From positions 19,442,784 through 19,506,783 of the forward strand of contig OZ025268.1 in assembly GCA_964019165.1 (NCBI GenBank): a stretch of DNA of 64,000 nucleotides, given 5' to 3'. This document shows positions 32,191 to 44,900 of this stretch, piece after piece. Below the pieces are notes generated by a model. It saw only the letters and a program-made list of their open reading frames with translations. It made no database searches and had not been told where the DNA came from. A program made the position numbers and the translations under genes. How positions within the stretch are numbered: position 1 is the stretch's first letter; every line of letters starts with the position of its first letter. Source of the stretch: Mastigias papua. Its lineage: Eukaryota; Cnidaria; Scyphozoa; Rhizostomeae; Mastigiidae.

Positions 32191-35167
32191 AAAAGATTCC
32201 TTTCAAACTGATCGCGAGACCCGCGTAAGCAGTGATATAACTGTCCTGTTAAGCAATAAAGTAAGTAAGAAAGAATTCTTCCTACAAAAAAAGATTATAT
32301 CTCAAGACTACTCTAACTATCATATTTTTAAATTATTAAGCTACTGTTGCTTGACTGTTATGCATTCAGATGCGAAGAGCTCCACCAATTTTGTAACAAT
32401 TTTGTTATAGCTTGCCGCACATGTAGAGACTAGCATCAACGTATGCCGAAGTCAGTTTCACACAAAACTCTTTTTCTAGCATGTCTAATTGTTGAAGCTT
32501 TTCTTATTTTTGAAGTCCCTTTGTCCCACAACTTATGTCTCTAACAGTGCTGCCGAAGAATTTGGTCCCATCTGTAGATTTTTTTGGATGCAGATCACTT
32601 CTAGTTACTGTCTTCATCTGGACCCAAAAGCCATATATCATCTCTACGTCACCTCATTTTGGACATTCGGTATACATCACCATATTACTTTTCAATCTAT
32701 TTTTCTCACTGGGTCTCCTCTCCTAATGCAGGTGTTTTCTCTGCACTAACAGTGCACTCGAATTTAGACTTAGTTATCGCGAATATCGCGAAATCTCGAA
32801 TTCTACTCGAAAATATTATTGAGGTAATATGAATAATAAGCACACAACAAACCTAAAATAGGTGCAGATCTCACTTATTTTGTGGAATTGTGATTCGAAA
32901 CTGTGGATCTGTAAATGAAGAAAACGTAAACAAGTAAATAGGGCATTTATATTTATTGAAAGTAGAAACGAACATTTAATCTTTTAACGTCTTCTCCGCA
33001 TAGCTTTCTTAGTTATATTTACATAAGTGTGAAAAATAAAAACTTAAGATTAGGATTACATGCATCAAGAAGTATATCACTTATAAAAAGTCTACAAGAT
33101 TTTTGTGATTTTCTGTGATATTCTGCTATTGATTTTTTAGATTTTTTGTGACCTTGTAATTTTCGTTGTTCCTTTCTGAATTTGTTCTGACTTTCATGAT
33201 TTTTTAGAATTTTTCGCTAATGATTTTTATGTGATTTTTGCGACTGTTGTGATTTGTTGTGATTTTCCCACAAAATGTGCAAGGTTTTTCCGAGGGATAT
33301 GCCTCTGGCACGCCATCGTGTGTAATATGTGGATTAAGCAAATCTCCTTATTTGCATTCCAAATCAATTCTTTGACATTAAGATCCCACGTAAACAACTT
33401 TAGATAAACGATATCGTACCAGTCAAAAACTTGGTGCTTTGTGTGGTGTTTTGAATGTAAAATAGGTGCTTTACAATGGGACATCCTGCAAATGAAAGAG
33501 AAACAATATTATCAAGGAAAATTGATTGTAAGAAACAGCGTTTTGGCATATCAATGAAATCATAAGATAAGTACAAGAAAAAGCAGAAATATGATGTTAG
33601 AAACTCAAGAAAAGGGATTTTATTTTCATGAGAAAAAATAGAGGTATCAAACGGACCGATTTGACTTTCTTGCAACATATAAACATGGCTAGAAGATGCT
33701 GTTTGTCAAGTATTGAAACTTTCTTAGGTTTTTCGTGATTTCAGTACGAAAACTTTATTGGCAAAATATTTGACCATGGGTAGTACTTCTGTATTACAAA
33801 GGCCAGTGGTGCCGTCCTAAAAAGTTAACAAGGGAGGGAGGCTACGCTACCGGCCATTCTATGGGCCACATTCATGACCACATGCAATATTTCATTCTAA
33901 ACTTTGCAAATATAAACACAGTCAAGGGTATGAAACAGATATAGATAACTAGTGTAAAGATACATAAAACCATAATAATGGGTTGGCTCAAGATACTAAG
34001 CTAGAAAGTCACCAAACCAGCATGCACTCACTGGAATGGGCCCGAGCCGCCACAAATTCTCTTAATTTAGCAAGGGGGCAGAGCCCCTCCTGAGTATTCG
34101 AGCACTTGTTTCCCATAAACCACTTTCTTATAAATAAAAAACACGTATTCAAATAAGGCCAGGGGCAGAATGTAGCCATTGAGTGAATAATGCCAAAAAG
34201 ATTCTTAACTATGAAGATAGGAAGCAATGGGAAAATCTCTGATAGACAGGACCACAAGGAATTAGATTATCAGCGAACAGAAAGCAGCTAAAACCCAAAA
34301 GCTCGGAATTTAATCATAAATTCACTACTTCATCGCAAAGATCTGTTGCTACGATTTGCAAAGCTCTCGATCATGAATCTTGAACAATAGAAAATTCAGC
34401 AGTTAAACAGTTATTTATTTTTCTATTCAAAATATTAAATATTTAGATAAATATTAATTACTTTGCTAGTACAGTGTATTTATGCACAAATTTCATTCAT
34501 TTCGCAGTGAAGGCCAGCAATGTCCAACGATGATCTCTTTTTAAGTTGGCATCACGTAATCTAAATTATCAGATCAGGAAACTTTTATCATAAAAGAGTT
34601 AATGTTTCCATAATCATGCGATATACTATGTTTGTAAGGTATCCCGTTATAAGATATCCGATATACATTCAACAGACATTACAACACCGACATTACACAT
34701 TGTAACTGGTAAGACGTCGTAGATTAAAAATTTTGGCGTGCAATGTTGACACTAAAGTAAAATCAAAGAAAGAAAATTGCATAGTCCAGATGTTGTACAA
34801 AATGGAATGTAAAAAAATGAATCTTAGGTTCCTATATTAAAGTGAATATAAACTATGCTAAAGTGAATATAAACTCCTTCAAGGGATCAATGTGGAGAAG
34901 TTTAACAATAAACTATCAGGGTACGTAAGGCGAATCTGTGAACTTACATGCAAAACGCCCAATGTGAAACTGAATTAATATTCATTTTGGAGAAGGGTAA
35001 CCAAAGAAAATCAAGCAGATACAGCAGTCATATCCTTAGTATCAAAACTGATGCTTGCGTTCCTTCTCTCAATCACCCACCCTCAAATATATCTACGAAT
35101 ACCATTGATAATGACAGCAGGAGCTAGGGCAAATTGTGAAGTGAAAGTGCTAGAAAGTGAATGAATG

Positions 35168-35232
35168 GCCCGGGTGGGATTCGAACCCATGAGTATGACT
35201 TTGTATACCGAGTGCTCTACCACTAAATACTA
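35168..35232 (-). mobile_element. tRNA-like sequence, probable SINE head
   Basis: The minus strand contains TAGTGGTAGAGCACTCGG (A-box) and GGGTTCGAATCCCACC (B-box), ending CCCGGGCCA. The anticodon arm does not fold well, so a working tRNA is unlikely. Confidence 0.5.
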
Positions 35233-35957
35233 TTGGGAAGTTCCGATTTCGGTCTGACCAATTCGATCGATGGAATGCTCTGGCAAGCCCGCAGCTAGAC
35301 GTATGCTTCAGGGGTGGCATAATTGTCTTGGGAAATCATGTGACACAAAATCTGAGAGCCCTATTTCAGACTTATTTGCTTTCACAATTGTCAAAATCAA
35401 ACTGGTAAATGTGTGCGCAAGGAAAGAATGGACTGTCTCGGAAGGGCCAAAATTGAGATCAGTCAAACTTCACGAGATATCTCCTTAGCTACAAGATAGG
35501 ACAATAACAAAGAACTGCAGAAAAATTTCCAGGGGTGGCAAAAAGCTGGCAGCTTATAATACAGGGGTGGCATTTGCCACCCCATGCCACCCCATAGCTA
35601 CGGGCCTGTGCTCTGGCATTACAGAAAAAAACATGTGCATTAGGAGAGCTTCCTATCAATATTTGCCAAAGAAAAGAGAGTGCAGAAAATTGAAGTAGAG
35701 AGAAAAATGGAATCTTGAAGGATATAAGACGATGGTGTTTCTGTAATGAGAAATAAACAAGAAAGAGACGAAGAGATAAGGTAGGGCGCCTGGGTACAGA
35801 TCAATCAGTTTAAAACATGGTGTGCTTTTAACAACAGAGTATGCTAATTGCACGAACATCTTCAACAACACGATCCGGGATATTATCAATAGGATAAGGA
35901 GCTTGGGCAATAAAACAAGCTCCTCCAACAATGAGATAAGTCAGGAGAGCCGTCAAG

Positions 35958-36010
35958 GGGGCTCAGGGGGCTCAGGGGGCTCAGGGGGCTCAGGGGGCTC
36001 AGGGGGCTCG
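35958..36010. repeat. GGCTCAGGG minisatellite
   Basis: Six to seven copies of the 9-mer GGCTCAGGG. It gives artefact frames of GSG on one strand and SPL on the other. Confidence 0.9.
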
Positions 36011-38991
36011 GAGGCTCTGTTTCCCTGGTTAAACTGGGGGAGAGTTTATGGGGGCTCAATCCCTTTTCCAAAGAGTTTTCAATTTCAGCAATGTCAATGA
36101 AGTACTGGGTGTGGCTATGGGCGTGACTCAAATAGAAGTAGCCCACACCACGCCCCCCCCTCTCTTAACTTTGTAGGACAATTCCCCCGAGACAAGCCAC
36201 GTAAAGCCTTTGTATATGACTTAAAAATACATAAACGTAAATCCAAATAGATGCACTTGACTCTAGCAAAATTACCATACAAAATTGATCCAATGGGTGC
36301 ATTGTGCATCAAATACATCTCTGCGCTTTGATGAATGGCGGACATCACGCAACAATAATAATGGAAATACTTTTGTTCTATGAAACAATAAACACAGGTA
36401 AAGTAATAAATCCTTCTGTCATAGTTGTCTACTATTGGCTGCTTACAAATAAGGCTGCTTAGTGGTTTAATAAATTTATTCATATAGAAAGAATGACATA
36501 TTCGTGCGGAAGTAAAAATCGAATAAAAACTTGCCGTTGCGAAGTTCACCATCCTTCCGAGAGCTAGATAAATATCAAAGTCTTTTGTCATATCTATGAC
36601 AGGTGATGAAAACTAGATGATACATCAACTGGAATGACAGAAAAAATGAAGAATTAGCTGATTGCAAATTTTTCTCTAGCCAATAGACAAGGTCGGGGTA
36701 TCTAAGCCGTTTTTGTGATAGCATTCTTTACCAAAATAGACTCAATACAGACAGTTAATTCCAGATTGTAAAAGCACCTATTTGGAATTCAAGAACAGAG
36801 GAGAAGGTGGAGTATCAACGAAATTACACGACTGAATAACCACAATGAGGTATATTCACGTATAGAAAAGAAACTGGAGTTAGATGACACGCTCTGGCTA
36901 CGATACGAAGACCTATGTTAACAAGTCAAACAATGGTATATGAGATAGGCTTAAAAACCAGATATAACATGAAATCAGATATGCATTGGATGGATGATTA
37001 CGGCTGAAAACAAAAGAGAAAACCAGTTAAGTGGCAGTTGCTTTCATTGATGGATATCACCCCAAGCTGGCATTGTGCGCGAAATATATTTGATGTGAGG
37101 CTAAACACATTATAAAAGAGTGTACTTGGGACTGGCAGCCAAAAAAGTCGAATGTGAAGAATCAGTCTTGTGAACTTATAAACAAAAAGTTACCCTGCAA
37201 ACTCACCTCTTTTTCTTGCTCAATACAAGTGGTGTTCAGGATGTTGGTGTTGCTTCTGGTATATTTGCTTAGATTTTTCATGGTTTCGTTCGAGGGGCTG
37301 GAACTCTAACTTGGTACAATGGACAATTTGACATTTCATGAAAGAACGATAGGACATGCAGACTTTGCAAAAGAAGAACGTTGCTGAGAATTCCATTAGG
37401 GTCCTATTTACTAGAATAAAGAATTATTTCTTCTGTATAGCTGCAACCATTGCTTTCATCTTCAGGCAAGACAATATGACAATGTTAATCATATGAATAT
37501 AAAAAAGATTGATCTCAGAAATGATCCTTGTGGTATGTCATTTCTTGCCGTCAACATGAGAGTTAATTGTAAGCCAAATTTAAAGGGAGCATCTAACCTA
37601 GCTCAGCAAGCTTGTGATTAAAATGCCCAATAAATGTAGATGGTCCCATAACAAGTGTCAAAATTTATAGCAAAGGGCAAGATATGTACTATAATAATAT
37701 GCAAGAAAAACAAACTGCAGAATAGAAGTAGTCTATCAAGTCCTGCGAATAAATCTTTCGTAGTCAGTTTGAAATGCTACACTCTTTGATGGAGCAATTT
37801 GTTAGCTTTTCATTTGAATGCACAGAAGCATCACTGCTGGATGACTGCTCATCAAAAGAGATGCTTAGTTTAATAAAACTTTGATTCTGTATTTCGGAGC
37901 AGTTGCCTGGATATCAGAATCATACGCGATAAAATTCAATGAAAAAATTCAACAGTGTATTCAAAAATTATAATCAAGATTAACGTTGCCCAAGAACAAA
38001 CAAACGCATACAAAGACCACCCCTAAACCATTATTTACTATAAAAGAAAATGAACTACAAAGATTAATAGCCACTGCATTTTTCAGCAAGCATGTTGGCA
38101 ACTTGGATACTATTTGGATAGATGTGGATAGATATTCAAAATCTTTTGAAAAAATTGTACCATTGTTTGAAATGACGATAAATGGGACTTCCTAGTGAGT
38201 GAGAGGTCAGTTACCACTTGGTGCAACTCCTGAGAGGCAGCATACGTAAGTAGCGATTTGTATTAAAAACATTTATGCCATTTTGTGACACATCAACATG
38301 GTAGCTTTAGCTACAAAAACATTTCATCTTATGAAGGAAAACCGACAAATATCGCCATGGTTTTAAGAGTAGACCACCATTCCGTATATGCTGTAAAAAT
38401 CTTCGTAAAAGTGCCAACAAGTGTGACAGCACTCTCTTTCATTTACATGCATCTTGGCTAAAGTAGAGAATCATGCTCAATATGAGAGGAATGTCTCAAC
38501 CATGAGAAAGCTTTATTCTGAAAGCCTGTGAGACAAATATGAACTGAAAATTTTGCACTAGGCCTATACAACGAGGCAATGGAAGGTTCTAGCTTACCAT
38601 GTAGCGGGCAGAATTAGCCAAGAAAAGTTTTCCTTCTATAGCTTTCAAAGCAGCCTCTGCCTGCTAAAGCTTGTGAGCTATCTACTGTAGATCGCTTCAA
38701 AGACAACCTAAAACCTATCTACAGCGCTTAAAAAATCTCCCTGACAGAACGGCAAAAGAGTATTTTTTATGGGTTTTCTTCACTGATATTATATTTCATT
38801 TGTAGTTGTATTTCAAGCATTTTACTGCTGAAGGATGTATATGCGTATGAAAATAAAATTAAACGTTTCCGAAGTGACAACAATTGCTTAGAGAGCACAT
38901 CTACGTTTATGCCCAAGAGATCAGAGTCGCTTGTAGCAAAACTAACACTATTTGAAAATGTTTGTCTTTTGCAAGGCATCGAAACTGAGAC

Positions 38992-41900
38992 ATGGTCAAG
39001 CTGATATGTATAGTTGCAGTTTTGTTTGCAGCACTATGCAAATCTGTGCAAGGTAAGAAATTATTCCTATTAAAATGAATTATTCGCTCTCCTTGCAGCT
39101 GTTAGGAAATTAGCTGACTACAAGTCATCAAGCGTGCAGACAAGAGCAGATCAGTCGATGACAGCGTACTACTTTTCTTCTGTTAATAACATTGATGAAA
39201 CATACCTCTTCTGTATAGCACTTCTCTCTACGACGCTGATTACCCAGGGAGGCGGAACGTCTAGAACAAAATGACAAATATTTTCACCAATCTCATTGAA
39301 TGAATAGAGTCAGTATTACTCTAACCTTGATTTCAATGCTTACATATACTATAGTAACCTAAGACTTTCATGAAAAGATAGTAAATCACTAGGATTTCAC
39401 TAGCATACCGTATTTCTCCGCCTATACGCCCAGGGCTCATATGAATTCGTAAGACTTATTTGATGCACCTTTTTGCGGGGGGGGGCTTATACGATGTGCA
39501 AAATAGAGTTCAGTATGAAAAGAAATCCAAAGTGTTAAGTCGTTGGTCAAACAACAAGAGTAATACAAATTCTTTCATAACCTTAACAAAAATCTAAATA
39601 TTAACTAAAGATTAATTCTTTTAAATAGGTGTTCATGCACCACCAAAGTCACTGTATTAATTGTCAGTACTACTTTCACTGTCACTGCTTTCAGGAATGT
39701 GGTTTCCAGGTGGAGACATTGAGATACCTTGCACCCGTAAACCCTATGGTGCAAAATTGTACAAAAAGAACGTAAGAAACATAATAAGAAAGACTGAAAC
39801 TCTTTATCTAAAAAGCATAATAAAGGCACACTACTATATGTGTGTTTGCTATTTCTTTCGATCTGAGAAATACTCCTGTAGGGCTTATCTGCGTGGGGGG
39901 GGGCTTATGCGCGGATTAAGGTGTGTGTCAAGGAAAAGGTGGGTCTACCTCCGGGGAGCTTACACGCTTTTTTTATAAGGAACCACTTTATAAGGAACCT
40001 ACATGTAGAAGGCCGAAATATTTAAAGAACTTATACTACTAAAGGAAAAATCCCTAAGGAACTTTTCATTTTCAAATTCCGAGTGCTGCACTCAGATGCA
40101 AGTGAAGATTACATTACGTTGGATGATATCAATGGAATAGACATGATACTTCTTGATTGAAATTATGCTTTTGCATATATAGAACTTATTTCCTGTCGCA
40201 TTTGTGCTTTTGAGCTTGAGTTCTAGCCATAACTAGAGGCAAAATTAAGAATTTCAATGCTTTTCTAGTGTCTGTACCATTTTGTGGCACTCTATGTGTA
40301 GTGAAAATTAAGGAACTATTAAGGAACTTTTAGTACTAGAATTTGATAAAAAGTGGTCCGAAAATAAGGAACTTTTAGAACTAGGCCTTCAGCTAGGTTC
40401 CTTATAAAAAAAGCGTGTATATGCGTGGGGACTTATAGGCGGAGACATACAGTATTATCTAAGACAGCAACACAAGACACTATTCTTTGTATTACCTTTT
40501 ACATTTCTCCAGTCGGTGCACTTATGAGCTGCAAAGACGAATTCCAGAAAATTGGTTGCTTTGAAGAGCGCTCTCCAAACTATGACAGTCTCCTGTTTAA
40601 TGACCGAAACATTATCCCGTGGGATGATATTGAACCGTTCATCAAACAGTAAGCTGATTTACGATGTATGATACTATTTATCATATTATTTAAGATGTTA
40701 TACTTGATATTTTATAATACTACTCATCATATTATTAAAGATAATATTTTATAACAGCAAATTTCACCTAAACTACCGTCTTACAACAAACCAATCAGAG
40801 CCAGTGTTCTTACTTTACTTCATGTAAAATTCCTTAGATTTGCACGAAAATTTACAAAGAATTGTGAAAATTCCTTAGATTCCCTAAACTGTATCGCTTT
40901 GCTTCACAAAACCCTGAACGTAAAAGAGTCGAGCTGCGCTTTGAAACTTGTCAGCTTTCTGAGAGATATGAAAATTAACCCTTTTCTGCGATCTAAAACA
41001 AGAATTGACAGGTGTAAAGAATATTCTCTACAGGTGTGTCCGGCGTTCAAAGAAGACATGTGTTCATCAAAGTATTGCAGTCTAAGTAAACTCTAGTCTG
41101 CCACCCTTTACTTGATTTCTCTTTAGCGGGGTGAGTGGCCAAGCGGTTCAGTTGGCTTCCGTTAGCCAGCTGAAGTTAAGCTTGGCTGTGCTAGGGCAGC
41201 AACTGGATGGGCGACTATCCAGATAAATGACCAAAGCAGCTCACTCTGCCATCCTTCGGAAGGGACGTTAAACTACGGGTCCCATGCCTGGATGCGGCAT
41301 GCACAGTAGGCCTAAATTAGCTGAAAACGCTAGATATAACAGCCTACTCAAAAGAAAGTAAACAACAACGCTTTTGTTGAGCATCTCTTTAATGTATTGA
41401 AGATGAATAAGATATCAGCAAGGAACAGACTCAAGGCAGAGACTCTTTTGGGGTTGATACACACCCAAGAAGGAATGAAAGTGAATGAATTGCATGCTCA
41501 TGACATTTCGTTGGATAAGGAATTTCTTCGACTTGTCCGCACAGTCAAGAACAATGCAACTAATTCTGAGTCTGCTCACGGGACAGTTATCTACGAACCT
41601 GGTCCAATCTTACGTCATCAACTGTCACAAAACATGCTTACTTTTTGTACTTTCTCTTCATTATGTAATTAAATTCTTAAATTCTGTTCTTGTCTGAAGT
41701 AAAAGGCTCTTTGAATTATGACAAATTAAATGCTTTTCGACTATTCTGCAAAAGTCCTTAAAATTCCTTAGATTCTAAATTTCCTCAAAAATATCCTTGG
41801 AAAGGTGCAAAATTCCTTAGTTTTAGGAAATTTCCTAAGAAGTGAGAAGGTAGATCAGAGCAGTCCATGTATAGCACGCCAATTCTAAATGACAAATCTC

Positions 41901-44900
41901 CTCCTAGGCCTGTGGGGGAACGGTATCAAACTGATCTTGGGGGAACGGTATCAAAATGATCTTGGAGGCTCTCCTTGTGGTCTACTTTGTCACAGAGGAA
42001 GGGTGATAAAGGAGGGGCTGCTGAACCAAATAAACAATTATAAAAACAAGTGAGCAAAGTAGCAAATAGTTAATCTAAAAAATTTTCAGCTGAGCCTGGA
42101 TGCCATCGTAATATGATTCGCTATCGCCTGCGATGTATCTACATGGCTTGGTATGGCTGCAAAGTTTATTTTGACTGATCTAAACTTGCAAAGAGTTATA
42201 AGTTCTGGTAAAGTCGGCAACAGTCTAAGAATCATTCTTTGTATTACAGTCATAACAAAACTTCACAAGTGGAGAAAGAGTCTACCATAGAAGAGAGAAT
42301 GGAAAGAGTCATTACTAAAAATAATCCATTTCGTAGAAGCACAGCCTTTTCAGTTCCATTTACCGTAAATCCTCGAATAAGCCCCGGGGGGATTATTTGC
42401 AAAAATGTATTTTTGGGTGGGGGCTTATTGCAAAGTCTGGCATTTTCCTCAAATGTTGACATAAAAAACGACATAATTTTCTCAATCAACTAAATTTTAA
42501 GCTTCTAGTTACAGAAGCTGATATCGTTAAAAGAGCTAGAAAGTATTGTGTCAAGATTTAACAAACATTATAATGTTTCTATTATCACGAAAGTTACGTT
42601 TCTCTTTGCTTGTTTGCCTCCATTCATTGGAAGTAATACAGTACAGCTATTGTCCTGTGAGGGTTTATTGAAATAAGATATTATTCTACAATTATGCTTC
42701 CCTATGGGGGCTTATTCGAGGGGGGCTTATTTGCAAAAATGATTTTTAGGTGGGGGCTTATTATTAATAAATAAATAAATAAATAAAAGGCATTTATATT
42801 GCGCCATTTATCCACGCGGCTCAAAGGCGCATTACACAGTGTCCATAAAAGTAACAAAGTGATATGATACACAGTTACAAAGAATGCTAAAAAATTGTTT
42901 GTAAAATAAATAAAATCTAGTTAAAAATATTCTTGAAATAAATACGTTTTCAGTCTACTCTTAAAAGTGGTAAAAGAATCTACTGCTCGCAATGTGTATA
43001 GCAGTCTGTTCCAAAGCAGAGGAGAAGCACCTGCAAATGCACGATCTCCAGCGCTCACTAACTTTGCCCTTGGGGCTTCAAGAAGCAAGTCATCATCAGC
43101 AGATCTTGTCCGTCGCGTTACTGTTCGTAATGTGACTAACTCAGTAAGATATACTGGTGCATATTCGGAGGTGGGGGCTTATTCGAGGATTTACGGCATA
43201 GCAATAGTCACAGGAAAAATGAATGTACCATGAACACTTCTCAAACTACACTGCATCCTATCTCTGAAATCTTGTACATAAGAGATTACAAACTTTATTG
43301 TGTTACAGTATGGCCTGCAAGTGTAAAGAAAATGCAAAGAAGGCAAATGAGGGTCGCTCGGATAAGTATATTGGATTCGCCATACACAATTGGGGTGAAT
43401 GTTTTGGTAAGACTCAGGCTGAAATCGATGCTGTTGGTTTGAAGGAACAGACTCACAGATGCACAGGGGATCAAAGTTACAATGGTTGTAATGAGGAACA
43501 TGCAGGGTGCGTTGGACATGATTACGCGGACTATATCTATTTACTGAGCGTGGAAGCTGAGAAAGGTAAGTGTTTGATGGAATGCTCCTTCCTCATTGAA
43601 CAAATGACTAGAATAAACCATTTCTAAAATAATTTGTTGTCGAGTTTTATGTCCTTCAGAGAATGATGACAATTGTTGTTGTTTTGCACGAAATCTGCGA
43701 ATAGGCACTGTCAAGAATGTGGTTCTTGTTGTAGAGAAATGGAAAATAACCCCCCCCCCCAGAAATCACTAGTGATTACATTGTAATCATGAGAATATCC
43801 AAACTGTTTGGTGATGGCAAGCATGCTGAATTTCTAGCATGGGTTTCAAAGTTTCGAGAGAGAAATTCTTGCACTTACCCAGTCAACTGTAGCCAAGGCT
43901 GTTGAAAATATGATGCTTCCGGGGGGGGGGGGGTGAAATAATAATTTGTCGATGAAATGGGCGTGGTATCTAAGTACTGATTGTGGTTTCTGATGGTACA
44001 ACTGATTATTTTCGCTACACTTCTAGAATTGCCGATAACATGCTAGCTACTTATTTGTGATACATTTGAAAATTGCAATATGTACCGATGAGCCACATTA
44101 TTTAACAAAAAATCATCAGAATTTGTTGACAAGAAAGCACGTTTTACCGATGCAGTGGTTCTCCGTGGGGAGGGAAGTATGATGCTCCCACAACCTCTCG
44201 CTCGTCGTGACGAGCCTGATTATGGCATGAAACTCCAGGAATAACCTTCAAATATCCTCTACTTGCAGACATCGACGGCGGTTATTCAGAGTGGGAATCA
44301 TGGACACCTTGCAAAGGAAAATGTGGAAGTGGCATTAGAGCAAGAGAGCGAACTTGCACGAATCCACTACCGAAAGGAAAAGGAAAGGATTGCTCATCAC
44401 TTGGAAAATCAACTGAGGTTGAGGAATGCGAATTATCAACTCCTTGTCCAGGTTAGCGGCTAAATCCACAGTTACAGTCCTTTTCAAGGCGTTGCCTGAT
44501 TCAGGTTTGCTGATAGATATATCCATAATACCAGCTAAGGAAAACATTTTTTACGTGAAATCTCCGTAAGTGCAAAAAATCTCAATCACCTTTCGGTCAA
44601 TATCCAATGTTTCTTACTGTAAACAGCACAGGACATATCGTGCTCTTTCAATCACACACGGCACAAGTAGGGCGGCTGGGGGGAGGGGGCTTCAGCCCTC
44701 ACAATTTGCAAGCCAGTGCTTTTCTAGCCTTCATCAAGCAAGTTATTGTTTGTAGCCCCCAGCTTTGATGTTAAGCCCCCATTTTTTATTTGGCAGCGCC
44801 GTGCCTGCCAGTACGCTACGGAACGCGGTATTTATACCTTCGTTCCATCCCTTGAAATACTTACAGTACGAAGTAATTTAAGACCAGAACGACGAAAAAG

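Larger units (their letters stand above)
32191..38991. other. Intergenic region between head-to-head genes 2 and 3
   Basis: No gene is recognised. Short frames here have no family features. It includes a tRNA-like stretch near 35.2 kb, a GGCTCAGGG minisatellite near 35.96 kb and repeat-like DNA at 33800-34150. Promoters of gene 3 must lie at its right end; no TATA box is clear. Confidence 0.4.

Noticed and set aside
33227..33678. Overlapping 85- and 92-codon minus-strand frames
   Set aside because: Low-complexity, no family features, and no splice context.
35822..36146. Gly-Ser or Ser-Pro-Leu repeat protein
   Set aside because: Read-through of the GGCTCAGGG minisatellite; no support outside the repeat.
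36115..36591. 158-codon minus-strand frame
   Set aside because: Longest frame of the intergenic region, but with no domain, signal peptide or splice partner, and its end lies in repeat-like sequence. Not enough to call a gene.
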